Assembly (NCBI RefSeq): GCF_002338065.1
Contig: NZ_DDHJ01000001.1
Coordinates: forward strand, 248,001-312,000
Length of the DNA stretch: 64,000 nt
Reading direction: 5' to 3'
Origin: Pseudomonas sp. UBA1879
Lineage (GTDB): Bacteria > Pseudomonadota > Gammaproteobacteria > Pseudomonadales > Pseudomonadaceae
Below, piece after piece: positions 8,282 through 16,740 of this stretch (position 1 is the first letter of the stretch; every line of letters starts with the position of its first letter). The position numbers were made by a program, and so were the translations under genes. The notes beneath the pieces are model-generated. The model saw only the letters and a list, made by a program, of their open reading frames with translations. It was not told the origin of the DNA and did not search any database.

Positions 8282-8498
8282 TGGACTCTCCTGGGGCAGT
8301 GAACGTTGTTGGACCGACAGCGACGGTTGACGTTCACGGGTGACGATGGCGTTCGAGGCCGAGCAGTATAGGGAGTCGCCTTGGCGGACACCAGAGAACG
8401 GGGCGGCTCTGGTAGACTGCGCCGACTTTTTACTGCCGGATGCTGCCCGTGTTTTCGCCTTTCTGCTGCCTCATGGCCACGTTTGGGTACCTTATCCC

Positions 8499-9209
8499 GT
8501 GAGCCATGCCGTTTCCCGTCTGCGCGCCGAACGACTCGCCCGCAGCACCAAGCCGTTCATCGCTCGAGGCTCCCGGGCTCCCCGCTGTGAGGGGTGTCGG
8601 GTGATCGAGTCTTACTGTCTGTGCGCATGGAAGCCGACGGTTGAGGCCAAATCGGCAGTGTGCCTGTTGATGTACGACACCGAACCGCTCAAACCCACCA
8701 ATACCGGTTGGTTGATCGCGGACGTGATCAAGGACACGGCCGCTTTCGGCTGGTCGCGAACGGACATCGACGAGAGGTTGCCCGCGCTGTTGAACGACCC
8801 GCAGTGGCAGCCGTACATCGTGTTCCCCGGCGAATTTGTGGCAGCCGAGCGCGTGGTCAACGAGGTCAAGGTTGAAACGGGTAAACGGCCGCTGTTCATC
8901 CTGCTCGATGCCACATGGCCGGAAGCGCGCAAGATGTTTCGCAAGAGCCCGTACCTGGACCAACTGCCGGTGCTGAGCCTCGCGCCGGAGCAGATGTCGC
9001 GTTACCGCCTGCGTCGCTCGAAACGCGATGATCACTTCTGCACCGCCGAAGTCGCAGCGTTGTGTCTGGAGCTGGCGGATGATCAGCGGGCGGCGAGGGT
9101 GCTGGACGCCTATCTGGACGTGTTCAGCGCGCACTATCTCGGCGCAAAATTTCAGCTGCCCATCGATCCGAACGACGCCCCGCATGATTTTCTGAAGGCA
9201 TTTATATAG
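8499..9209 (+). CDS. DTW-domain tRNA-uridine aminocarboxypropyltransferase (TapT-like)
   Basis: DTW-domain enzymes transfer the aminocarboxypropyl group of S-adenosylmethionine to uridine (acp3U) in tRNA. The namesake D-x-T-W motif is visible as LLDATWPEARKMF. The N-terminal zinc-binding cysteines are in CEGCRVIESYCLC, and RYRLRR with the following residues is the conserved basic segment. I start at GTG 8499 (236 residues, N-terminus SHAVSRLRAERLARS) because family members begin about here. The in-frame sequence upstream to 8340 reads like promoter DNA. That start has only a weak ribosome binding site, so it is less certain than the function. Confidence 0.85.
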   Translation: MSHAVSRLRAERLARSTKPFIARGSRAPRCEGCRVIESYCLCAWKPTVEAKSAVCLLMYDTEPLKPTNTGWLIADVIKDTAAFGWSRTDIDERLPALLNDPQWQPYIVFPGEFVAAERVVNEVKVETGKRPLFILLDATWPEARKMFRKSPYLDQLPVLSLAPEQMSRYRLRRSKRDDHFCTAEVAALCLELADDQRAARVLDAYLDVFSAHYLGAKFQLPIDPNDAPHDFLKAFI

Positions 9210-9216
9210 CGCGTGG

Positions 9217-10101
9217 TCAGCTGTGTGTTTTCCTTGGCCACAGCTGCGCCAGCAACATCCCCGCCAGCATCAATGCACAACCCACATAGCCGCGCAGTTG
9301 CAGCGCCTCGCCCAGAAACCAGGCGCCGGCGATGGCGGCGAACACGGCTTCCAGCGACAGGATGATTGCGGCGTGGGAGGCAATGGCGTGTTTTTGCGCG
9401 ATGACTTGCAGGGTGTAGCCGACGCCGACAGCGACCACGCCGCCATAGGCCACAGCCGGGGTTGCTGCGAGGATTGCGTCCAGCGCAATCGGCTCGAAGA
9501 TCAGGGCAAGGATCAGGCTGACCACCGAGCAGGTTACGAACTGCAGAAAGGCCAGACGGACCGGGTCATGCCGGCCGGCGAATACTCCCACCAGAATCAC
9601 ATGGCCGCCCCAGACAAAGGCGCCGATCAATTGCAGCCAGTCGCCAGGTGCCACATGGAAGTTGTCTCCCACGCTCAGCAAGCACATTCCCACCACCGCG
9701 AGTACGCAGCCCAACCAAGTGCCAAGGCCTGTTTTATGGCCCAGGAACAGGCCGAGAATGGGCACTACAATCACGTACAGTCCGGTGATGAAGCCCGAGT
9801 TGGTGACGCTCGTGAATAACAGGCCGACCTGTTGCAGGTTGATGCCCAGCGCCAACGCGAGGCCCATGACGATGCCGCCCTGCAGCAAGCCGCGCGTCAG
9901 CAGGGGCTCCGGCCGAGGCCCTGTCGCCGGTCGGCGAAGTATCAAAGGCAGCAGGCAAAGTGAACCGAGCGCGAAACGTAACCCTGAAAACAGATAGGGC
10001 CCGATGTGATCCATGCCAGCGGTTTGGGCGACGAAACCGCTGCCCCAGATCAGCGCGGTCAGGAGCATGAGCAGATCCGCTCGCAGGGCGTGGTTTTGCA
10101 T
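9217..10101 (-). CDS. EamA/DMT-family membrane transporter
   Basis: A 294-residue inner-membrane protein with about ten hydrophobic segments arranged as two EamA repeats. The first begins LLMLLTALIWGSGFVAQTAG and the second starts near GAFVWGGHVILVGVF. This is the standard length and layout of the drug/metabolite transporter superfamily, which exports amino acids, sugars or other small metabolites; the substrate cannot be predicted. The start is ATG 10101, at the beginning of the first membrane segment region. The longer frame adds 40 residues without membrane or signal character. It is convergent with the DTW gene and divergent from erdR. Confidence 0.85.
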   Translation of the reverse strand: MQNHALRADLLMLLTALIWGSGFVAQTAGMDHIGPYLFSGLRFALGSLCLLPLILRRPATGPRPEPLLTRGLLQGGIVMGLALALGINLQQVGLLFTSVTNSGFITGLYVIVVPILGLFLGHKTGLGTWLGCVLAVVGMCLLSVGDNFHVAPGDWLQLIGAFVWGGHVILVGVFAGRHDPVRLAFLQFVTCSVVSLILALIFEPIALDAILAATPAVAYGGVVAVGVGYTLQVIAQKHAIASHAAIILSLEAVFAAIAGAWFLGEALQLRGYVGCALMLAGMLLAQLWPRKTHS

Positions 10102-10328
10102 GATGGCACTCGTCAAGGCTGGGGCGCGAACTGTGCCGTAAACCGTCAAGCTTGACCACCCCGGTCGTGCTGGGCATTCTTGGCGCCGCGTGAAAGCCTG
10201 AACGACGTGATCTGCCTGCATTGGGTGGTATGACGTGCGTCAGATCGACACACCGTGAAGGCTGGCATCTGTGGGTGCCATCGTGAGGGCTGAATCCGTC
10301 GGCGCTCACTTATAAACAGGATCATGAA

Positions 10329-10976
10329 ATGACCTACGAAATCCTGATCGCCGATGACCACCCTTTGTTTCGCAGTGCCTTGCATCAAGCCCTCAGCTTG
10401 GGCCTCGGCCCGGACGCTCGATTGGTCGAAGCCGAAAGCATCGCCGATCTGGAAACACGCCTGACTGAGAAAGCCGACTGGGACCTCGTTCTTCTGGACC
10501 TCAACATGCCCGGCGCCTATGGTTTTTCAGGGTTGGTGCTGTTGCGAGGCCAGTACCCGCAGGTGCCTGTAGTGATGGTCTCGGCTCAGGAAGAAGCTGC
10601 CGTGGTGGTCAAGTCCCGCGAGTTCGGCGCCAGTGGTTTCATCCCCAAGTCCAGTTCATTGGAAACCATTCAGCAAGCGGTCCGCACCGTGCTCGATGGC
10701 GATGTCTGGTGGCCGTCGCAGGTCAACGAAAGCGTGAGCGTCTCGCCAGAGGCCAAGGCCGCCAGCGAGGGCCTTGCCAGCCTCACGCCGCAGCAGTTCC
10801 GGGTATTGACCATGGTGTGCGAAGGCCTGCTGAACAAGCAGATCGCCTATGAACTCAGCGTGTCGGAAGCCACGATCAAGGCTCACGTCACCGCGATTTT
10901 CCGCAAGCTGAATGTGCGCACCCGCACTCAAGCGGCATTGTTGCTGCAACAACTCGAATCTATTTCGCCAAACTAA
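10329..10976 (+). CDS. erdR: LuxR-type response regulator ErdR
   Basis: A 215-residue NarL/FixJ-type regulator with an N-terminal receiver domain (ADDHPLFRS, phospho-accepting Asp in LLDLNMPG, switch Lys in FIPKSS) and a C-terminal LuxR helix-turn-helix (LTPQQFRVLTMVCEGLLNKQ through IKAHVTAIFRKLNV). It matches ErdR (PA3604), an orphan regulator of ethanol and acetate metabolism that acts on acs. As in P. aeruginosa it is followed by dgkA. The ribosome binding site AGGA at 10318-10321 supports ATG 10329. No kinase is adjacent. Confidence 0.9.
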   Translation: MTYEILIADDHPLFRSALHQALSLGLGPDARLVEAESIADLETRLTEKADWDLVLLDLNMPGAYGFSGLVLLRGQYPQVPVVMVSAQEEAAVVVKSREFGASGFIPKSSSLETIQQAVRTVLDGDVWWPSQVNESVSVSPEAKAASEGLASLTPQQFRVLTMVCEGLLNKQIAYELSVSEATIKAHVTAIFRKLNVRTRTQAALLLQQLESISPN

Positions 10977-11072
10977 GCGCGCTCCAGCGGGCCTTTCAGC
11001 GGTGCTTCTTCACACTTTTTTGACCGCCGCTGAACTAGCCTCCATCGTCTTCACTGATCAGTAGTTTCTTTT

Positions 11073-11441
11073 ATGACGTCGCCATTCAAGGGCCAGACCG
11101 GCCTGAAACGTATTCTCAATGCTTCCGGCTACTCCCTCGACGGACTGACCGCTGCCTTCAAAGGCGAAGCCGCATTCCGTCAGTTGGTGTTGCTCAACGT
11201 CATCCTGATTCCCCTGTCGTTCGCGTTCCATGTCAGTCGGGGTGAGCGGGCGATTCTGATCGCCGTGTGCCTGCTGGCGCTCATTGTCGAATTGCTGAAC
11301 TCCGCCATCGAAGCCGCCATTGACCGCATTTCGCTGGACCGCCACCCACTGTCGAAGAACGCCAAGGACATGGGCAGCGCGGCTCAGTTCGTGGCGTTGA
11401 GCATGATTGCAGTGGTATGGGGGCTGATTCTGCTGGGTTGA
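11073..11441 (+). CDS. dgkA: Diacylglycerol kinase DgkA
   Basis: Small trimeric inner-membrane kinase that phosphorylates diacylglycerol released during membrane-derived glucan synthesis. The 122 residues contain three membrane helices and the family signature LNSAIEAAIDRISLDRHPL, in which the conserved Glu and Asn form the active site. It lies downstream of erdR on the same strand after a 96-bp gap. It is convergent with finR. Confidence 0.95.
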   Translation: MTSPFKGQTGLKRILNASGYSLDGLTAAFKGEAAFRQLVLLNVILIPLSFAFHVSRGERAILIAVCLLALIVELLNSAIEAAIDRISLDRHPLSKNAKDMGSAAQFVALSMIAVVWGLILLG

Positions 11442-11467
11442 ATCAATGTTCGCTGCCTGGCGTCGTG

Positions 11468-12394
11468 TCAGGCGATGCTGGGGAGCACGATTTCATCACT
11501 GCGCCGCACCCCTGCGGTGAACGCGCGGCACAGGTCGAGAAACTCTCGAATCGCGTTGGTCTGATACTTCTGTTTGTGCCAGATGAAATAAAACTGGCGA
11601 ACCAGGTCCAGCTCCGGGGTTTCGATAGCCACCAGGCTGCCCCGACGAAACGCATCCCGCAGTGCCAGCCGCGAAATGCAGCCAATCCCCAGACCCGACT
11701 CCACGGCCCGTTTGATCGCTTCGGTGTGTTCCAGCTCGAGTCGCACGTTGAGGCTGGTGAGGTGATGACGCATCGCCTGATCGAACGTCAGTCGGGTGCC
11801 TGAACCTTGCTCACGCAAAATCCACGCCTCGCGGGTCAACTCGGCCAATGTGGCGTGGCCCCGTTTAGCCAATGGATGCTGGGGCGCGCAGAACACCACC
11901 AGTTCATCCTCGACCCAGGTTTGCACCTCGATATCCGGATGGCTGCAATCACCTTCGATCAGGCCCAGGTCGATTTCATAATGGGCGACCTGTTGCACGA
12001 TGTTGGCGGTGTTCTGCACGTGCAGCTTCACTTGGCTTTCCGGATGACGCTGCATGTAACTGCCGATGAGCAAGGTCGCCAGGTAGTTGCCGATGGTCAG
12101 CGTCGCGCCGACGGCGAGCGAGCCGAAGCCAGATTTGCCGTTGAGCAGGTCTTCGATTTCCTTGGCCTGGTCGAGCAGGGCCACCGCTTGGGGCAACAAT
12201 TGTCGGCCCGTCGCGTTCAGACTCAGGCGTTTGCCGGCTCGGTCGAACAACTGGCAGCTGGATTGCCGCTCGAGTTCGGTAATCGAAGTGCTGGCAGCGG
12301 ATTGCGACAACGACAGGAGCACGGCCGCGCGGGAAACGCTTTCCTGCTGGGCCACAGCGACAAATACTTGCAGTTGACGGAGAGTGAATCGCAT
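11468..12394 (-). CDS. finR: LysR-family regulator FinR
   Basis: A 308-residue LysR regulator with an N-terminal winged helix (MRFTLRQLQVFVAVAQQESV through LFDRAGKRLSLNATG) and a C-terminal effector-binding domain. The gene is divergent from fpr, the arrangement of finR (PP_1637, PA3398), which activates fpr under superoxide and osmotic stress. I start at ATG 12394, the canonical start of LysR proteins; the longest frame would add 39 residues that run across the fpr promoter region. The effector is not evident from sequence. Confidence 0.9.
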   Translation of the reverse strand: MRFTLRQLQVFVAVAQQESVSRAAVLLSLSQSAASTSITELERQSSCQLFDRAGKRLSLNATGRQLLPQAVALLDQAKEIEDLLNGKSGFGSLAVGATLTIGNYLATLLIGSYMQRHPESQVKLHVQNTANIVQQVAHYEIDLGLIEGDCSHPDIEVQTWVEDELVVFCAPQHPLAKRGHATLAELTREAWILREQGSGTRLTFDQAMRHHLTSLNVRLELEHTEAIKRAVESGLGIGCISRLALRDAFRRGSLVAIETPELDLVRQFYFIWHKQKYQTNAIREFLDLCRAFTAGVRRSDEIVLPSIA

Positions 12395-12516
12395 ATCTAT
12401 ATAACCGATAACCCATATCTTGATAATCCAGTTAACAGATATTGTGTCTGCCACTAGAATGTCGCGCAATGGCGCTTTCGTCGGCGCACGCATATTTTCA
12501 GGAGTTCCCACGTACC
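12395..12516. promoter_or_regulatory. Divergent finR/fpr promoter region
   Basis: A 122-bp AT-rich spacer (GATAACC, ATATCTTGATAA and AACAGATATTG segments near 12395-12445) that must hold both promoters and the FinR operator. The T-N11-A type half-sites around 12400-12435 are the likely binding area, but I cannot define a single operator. Confidence 0.5.
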
Positions 12517-13296
12517 ATGAGCAACATGAATCACGAGCGTGTCCTCAGCGTTCATCATTGGAACGACACGCTCTTCAGTTTCAAGTGCACCCGTGATCCA
12601 GGTCTGCGCTTCGAGAACGGTCAATTCGTGATGATCGGTCTGCAGCAGCCAAACGGGCGCCCGCTCATGCGTGCCTACTCCATCGCCAGCCCGAACTGGG
12701 AAGAGCATCTGGAGTTCTTCAGCATCAAGGTGCCGGACGGTCCGCTGACCTCCCAGCTGCAACACTTGAAGGAAGGCGATGAAATCATCATCAGCAAAAA
12801 GCCTACGGGCACGCTGGTGCTGGACGACCTCAAGCCTGGCAAACACCTGTATCTGCTCAGCACTGGCACCGGTCTGGCGCCGTTCATGAGCGTTATCCAG
12901 GACCCTGAAACCTATGAGCGTTTCGAGAAGGTCATCCTGTGCCACGGCGTGCGTTACGTGAACGAAGTCGCCTACCGCGAATTCATCACCGAGCATTTGC
13001 CACAGAATGAGTTCTTCGGCGAAGCACTGCGCGACAAGCTGATCTACTACCCGACCGTGACTCGCGAGCCGTTCGAAAACGAAGGCCGTCTGACCGACCT
13101 GATGCGCAGCGGCAAGCTGTTCAGTGACATTGGTCTGCCACCGATCAACCCTCAAGACGACCGTGCCATGCTCTGCGGCAGCCCAAGCATGCTCGACGAG
13201 ACCAGCGAAGTCCTGAACAGCTTCGGCCTGACTGTGTCGCCGCGGATGCGCGAACCGGGTGACTATCTGATCGAGCGCGCATTCGTCGAGAAGTAA
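12517..13296 (+). CDS. fpr: Ferredoxin/flavodoxin-NADP+ reductase Fpr
   Basis: FAD enzyme that exchanges electrons between NADPH and ferredoxin or flavodoxin. It supports oxidative stress defence and, in Pseudomonas, iron release from bacterioferritin through Bfd. The 259 residues carry the FAD-binding motif RAYSIASPN, the NADP-binding TGTGLAPFMSVI and CGSPSMLDET. The ending AFVEK, without a C-terminal Trp, is of the bacterial subclass I type. I choose ATG 12517 because MSNMNHERVLSVHHWND is the known N-terminus. BfrB and Bfd, its likely partners, are encoded at 46.3-47.2 kb in the same window. Confidence 0.96.
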   Translation: MSNMNHERVLSVHHWNDTLFSFKCTRDPGLRFENGQFVMIGLQQPNGRPLMRAYSIASPNWEEHLEFFSIKVPDGPLTSQLQHLKEGDEIIISKKPTGTLVLDDLKPGKHLYLLSTGTGLAPFMSVIQDPETYERFEKVILCHGVRYVNEVAYREFITEHLPQNEFFGEALRDKLIYYPTVTREPFENEGRLTDLMRSGKLFSDIGLPPINPQDDRAMLCGSPSMLDETSEVLNSFGLTVSPRMREPGDYLIERAFVEK

Positions 13297-13343
13297 GCCC
13301 GATAGCCTGCTGTAACGCGCAGCAGCTTCAGCGTTGACCCCAT

Positions 13344-13391
13344 CGCGGATGAAACCCTCGCACAGTGACTGTGTGGGTGGATTCATCCGCG
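13344..13391. repeat. Imperfect palindrome (CGCGGATGAA / TTCATCCGCG)
   Basis: A 10-bp inverted repeat with 28 bp between its arms, inside the intergenic region after fpr. The CGCGGATGAA core is common in Pseudomonas intergenic repeats. It may serve as a 3' end stabiliser. Confidence 0.6.
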
Positions 13392-13430
13392 AATAAGTCA
13401 GTACAGGCACCCGCAATTTGGGCGTCTGAA

Positions 13431-13469
13431 AAAAACCGCCTGGAGGTCACGGACCAGGCGGTTTTTTTG
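13431..13469. terminator. Bidirectional terminator between fpr and trmO
   Basis: Stem ACCGCCTGG (13435-13443), 10-nt loop, CCAGGCGGT (13454-13462), with an A-run on the left and a T-run on the right, so it can serve both convergent genes. Confidence 0.9.
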
Positions 13470-13487
13470 TGCGCGCATGTCAACGGG

Positions 13488-14192
13488 TCAGTTGCTGGGC
13501 AGCACCACTTCCAGCACCCGAATCTGCCCCGGCTGCGGGTAATGCCAGCGCACGTCCAGGTCCCAGAACTGCGCGCCATAACGGCGTTCAGGCGCCGGTT
13601 GCTGATACGCCGGGCGGGGGTCTTGTGCCAGGCACTGCTCGATCAGTTCGATCAGCGGTTCGCCTAAGCGTTGCCCGTGTTCGCGAGCCTGACGCAGCGC
13701 GGTGTCGTCCCATGTCACAGGGATCAGCTCTGGCGCCGCTGCGGCCATGGAATTGCTCGCATGGCTGACGATATCGGCGTACGGCACGTAGGGTTTGACG
13801 TCCAGCACTGGCGTGCCGTCCAGCAGATCGATGCCCGACAGCCATAGACGACCGGCTTCGACCTTATCCAGCTTGACCACCGACTGGCCGATGCCGTTGG
13901 GGCGATGGGTGGCACGGGTGGCGAACACGCCCATCGACTGATTGCCGCCCAAGCGAGGTGGGCGGACCTTGAGTCGCGGCTTGTCTTCCAGCGCCTCGTG
14001 AAACAGAAACAGCAGCCAGACGTGACTGACCTGCTCCAGCCCCTGCACGGCGTCGCCCTGATCGAACGGCGCCACCAGTTCGAGTACCCCACGCGCGGCT
14101 GGGGCGAGCTGCGGCTGGCGCGGAATGGCGAATTTTTCCTTGAAGCAGGAACGCAGGAAACCGATAGGAGCGACGCTGTAAGTCGGGTTCAT
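13488..14192 (-). CDS. trmO: tRNA m6t6A37 methyltransferase TrmO (TsaA/YaeB family)
   Basis: SAM-dependent enzyme that N6-methylates t6A37 in threonine tRNA. The 234 residues show the family core: PIGFLRSCFKEKFAIPRQ, the strongly conserved ATRATHRPNGIGQS and DIKPY-like DVKPYVPYAD. I start at ATG 14192 (MNPTYSVAPIGF), close to the usual family start; a GTG eight codons upstream would overlap the preceding gene by 8 bp. It is probably co-transcribed with the DUF1456 gene, whose stop lies 16 bp upstream. Confidence 0.92.
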   Translation of the reverse strand: MNPTYSVAPIGFLRSCFKEKFAIPRQPQLAPAARGVLELVAPFDQGDAVQGLEQVSHVWLLFLFHEALEDKPRLKVRPPRLGGNQSMGVFATRATHRPNGIGQSVVKLDKVEAGRLWLSGIDLLDGTPVLDVKPYVPYADIVSHASNSMAAAAPELIPVTWDDTALRQAREHGQRLGEPLIELIEQCLAQDPRPAYQQPAPERRYGAQFWDLDVRWHYPQPGQIRVLEVVLPSN

Positions 14193-14208
14193 CGCGGGAT
14201 CGACAGGC

Positions 14209-14670
14209 TCAGCCACGAACGCGCAGCGTCAGGCCACGCAGGAAATTGCGCAGCAATTGATCGCCGCAGGGCCGGTAGTTGTTGTGCCCGGGCTTGCGGA
14301 ACAGCGCACTCAGCTCCGGCTTGGATACAGGAAAATCCGACGCCTTGAGGACTGCGTGCATGTCTTCTTCTTTGAGCTCGAAAGCTACCCGCAGCTTTTT
14401 AAGGACGATGTTGTTGGTCATCGGCAGCTCGACGGGCAGTGGCGGACGACTTTCATCCTTGCCGCGCTTGAAGAACACCAGACCATCGAGAAAGTGCGCC
14501 ATGATTTCATCGCTGCACGGCTCGAAACCTTCTTCTTCATCCTTTTTGGTGAAGGCAATGATCTGCGCCTTGGTCACGTCAATGCCGCCCAGTTTGGCGA
14601 TTTCCACCACCTTGGCGTCGCTGATATCAAGCATGTAGCGGATGCTACGCAATACGTCGTTGTTCATCAT
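14209..14670 (-). CDS. DUF1456 (YehS) family protein
   Basis: A 153-residue cytoplasmic protein made of two similar helical halves. LRSIRYMLDISDAKVVEIAK and LKKLRVAFELKEEDMHAVLK align with each other, as do SDEIMAHFLDGLVFFKRG and GDQLLRNFLRGLTLRVRG. This internal duplication is the DUF1456 fold. The function is unknown; E. coli YehS is the named relative. The start MMNNDVLRSIRYM is at 14670, or one codon later. The longer frame reaching 14853 would overlap the upstream gene with low-complexity Arg-rich sequence and is rejected. Confidence 0.88.
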   Translation of the reverse strand: MMNNDVLRSIRYMLDISDAKVVEIAKLGGIDVTKAQIIAFTKKDEEEGFEPCSDEIMAHFLDGLVFFKRGKDESRPPLPVELPMTNNIVLKKLRVAFELKEEDMHAVLKASDFPVSKPELSALFRKPGHNNYRPCGDQLLRNFLRGLTLRVRG

Positions 14671-14735
14671 GGTGCGTGTTTCCTGATCGATCGGGTGTCG
14701 GCGTGCGAGAAACGCAGCGCTCGAAAAAGAGGGGG

Positions 14736-15446
14736 TCAAAACTTTTCTTTGTCGGTCATGTAGCGCCACTGGCCTTCGGGCACCTTGCCGATGGACACGC
14801 CGCCGACGCGAATCCGGCGAATGGACACGACCTTCAGGCCCACCGCCTCGCACAGTTGGGCGATGACGCCCGGTTGCGGGTTTTTCATGGCGAAGCGCAG
14901 GCGGGTCTCGTTCTGCCAGCTGGCTTTGACTTTGGGCAGCTCTTTGCCTTTGTACATCAGGCCGTGATTCAAGCGATTGAGACCGTGGGCGACCATGTCG
15001 CCGTCGATTTCGACCACGTATTCCTGCTCGATTTTGCTGCGGTCATCGGTGAGCTTGCGCAGGATCTTCCAGTCCTGGCTGAACACCATCAGGCCGCTGG
15101 CGTTGGTTTGCAGGGTGGAAATCGCTTCCAGTCGCAAGAAGTGACCCTTGAGCGGGCGCTTGCCGATGCTGTGCTCGGACGACAACGTGGCCGGTGTGAT
15201 CAGCGGCAGGGCCTGCTCGGGGGACATGCCCGCTGGCACGTTGAACAGGATCGTCACGGCTTCCGGGGTGACGGCCTTGGCGTCGGGGCTGAGGACGACG
15301 GTCTGGTCCTCGACCTTGTATTGCGGCTCGTCGACGACCACGCCGTCCACTGTCACCCAGCCACCCTCGATGAACAACTCGGCCTCGCGTCGGGAGCAGC
15401 CGACCAGCTCGATGAGGCGTTTGGAAAGGCGAATGGGGTCAGTCAT
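14736..15446 (-). CDS. S4-domain pseudouridine synthase-like protein (RsuA/RluF group), degenerate active site
   Basis: A 236-residue protein with an N-terminal S4 RNA-binding domain (RLSKRLIELVGCSRREAELF) followed by the RsuA/RluB/E/F-type synthase fold and the C-terminal motif GLKVVSIRRIRVGGVSIG. These enzymes isomerise uridine in rRNA using an Asp in the motif RLDxxTxGLL. At that place the sequence reads STLQTNASGLMVFSQD, so both the Arg and the catalytic Asp seem replaced (by Thr and Gln). The protein may bind RNA without catalysis. I start at ATG 15446, since the frame upstream is Cys/Arg-rich and runs into the ddl promoter. The start has a weak ribosome binding site. Confidence 0.8.
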   Translation of the reverse strand: MTDPIRLSKRLIELVGCSRREAELFIEGGWVTVDGVVVDEPQYKVEDQTVVLSPDAKAVTPEAVTILFNVPAGMSPEQALPLITPATLSSEHSIGKRPLKGHFLRLEAISTLQTNASGLMVFSQDWKILRKLTDDRSKIEQEYVVEIDGDMVAHGLNRLNHGLMYKGKELPKVKASWQNETRLRFAMKNPQPGVIAQLCEAVGLKVVSIRRIRVGGVSIGKVPEGQWRYMTDKEKF

Positions 15447-15648
15447 GAGGAAAGCCGTAACAGGAGGGAAAGGCGGCCATTGTACCCGCGCAGGCTGCGT
15501 TAATCGCGGGCACGTTGAAAATGGTTGCCGAAGGGGCCGGTTCGGCGCGTCATCTTTCCTGCATTCCGTCAACCAAACACCCCTCGGGGCTGGACTAACG
15601 AGGCAAATTGCTTTTGACTCTGCGGCCTGAAATCCAGGAGCTACCCCT

Positions 15649-16740
15649 TTGAAAAAGTCAGTCGCCATCGTTTTCGGTGGGCAATCCTCCGAGCATGAAG
15701 TGTCGTTGCAATCGGCGCGCAACGTGATCAATGCGATTGATCGCAACACCTACTACATCACCCTCATCGGCATCGACAAACAGGGCCACTGGCTGCGTTT
15801 CGATGAGCGCGATTACCTGCAGAACGCTAACGACCCCGCGCGCATCAAGCTCAGCGAGTCGGGTCGTCTGCTGTCGTTGAGACCGGGTACGCAAGGCCCG
15901 CAATTCGTCGAAGTGGACACGGGTCTGGACCTGCCGCGCATCGACGTGGTGTTCCCGCTGATCCACGGCAGCACGGGTGAAGACGGCGCGCTTCAAGGCC
16001 TGCTGAGGCTGCTCGACATTCCGTGCGTAGGCCCTGACGTGCTGGGCTCGGCGGTGTGCATGGACAAGGACGTCACCAAGCGGCTGCTGCGTGACGCGGG
16101 CATCGCCGTGGCGCCATTCGTGGTGCTGCACCGCGGTGAGTCGGTGGATTTTGTCAGCGTCTCGGCCCAGCTGGGATTGCCGCTGTTCGTCAAACCGGCC
16201 AGTCAGGGCTCTTCGGTGGGCGTGAGTAAAGTCACCGATCAGGCGACCTATGACGCCGCTTTGAAGCTGGCCTTCGACTACGACAACAAGGTGCTGATCG
16301 AGCAGGGCATCGTCGGTCGCGAGGTGGAATGCGCGGTGCTGGGCAACCATGAACCGCAAGTGAGCGTGTGCGGCGAAGTGGTGGCCAACGACGAGTTCTA
16401 TGCCTACGACACCAAGTACCTGAACGATGGTCAGGCTCGCATCGCGATCCCTGCCGACTTGCCGACCGACCTGAGCGATGAAGTCCGTGAAGTCGCGTTG
16501 CAGGCTTATCGCGTGCTGGGCTGCGCGGGGCTGTCGCGGGTGGACTTCTTCGTCACCGAGGCGCGGGAAATCATCATCAACGAGGTCAACACGCTGCCCG
16601 GCTTCACCTCGATCAGCATGTACCCGAAACTCTGGCAGGCCAGCGGCTTGAGCTACCCGGAACTGATCGACCGGCTGATTGTGCTGGCCCTTGAGCGTGC
16701 CGAGGAAGCCCGCGCGCTGAAAACCGAGGTGGTGCTGTGA
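15649..16740 (+). CDS. ddlA: D-alanine-D-alanine ligase
   Basis: ATP-grasp ligase that makes D-Ala-D-Ala for peptidoglycan. The 363 residues contain the N-terminal motif VAIVFGGQSSEHEVSLQSA, the ATP-grasp segment PLFVKPASQGSSVGVSKV and INEVNTLPGFTSISMYPKLW at the C-terminal active site. Length and motifs fit the longer DdlA form rather than DdlB of the mra/ftsZ cluster. The start codon is TTG 15649, supported by AGGAG at 15636-15640 with 8-nt spacing, which is an unusual codon choice. The stop codon overlaps the start of the Nudix gene by 4 bp. Confidence 0.95.
   Translation: MKKSVAIVFGGQSSEHEVSLQSARNVINAIDRNTYYITLIGIDKQGHWLRFDERDYLQNANDPARIKLSESGRLLSLRPGTQGPQFVEVDTGLDLPRIDVVFPLIHGSTGEDGALQGLLRLLDIPCVGPDVLGSAVCMDKDVTKRLLRDAGIAVAPFVVLHRGESVDFVSVSAQLGLPLFVKPASQGSSVGVSKVTDQATYDAALKLAFDYDNKVLIEQGIVGREVECAVLGNHEPQVSVCGEVVANDEFYAYDTKYLNDGQARIAIPADLPTDLSDEVREVALQAYRVLGCAGLSRVDFFVTEAREIIINEVNTLPGFTSISMYPKLWQASGLSYPELIDRLIVLALERAEEARALKTEVVL

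Noticed and set aside
12454..13416. A 320-codon frame on the minus strand opposite fpr
   Set aside because: Shadow of fpr in high-GC DNA; the real minus-strand gene here is finR, which ends before it.
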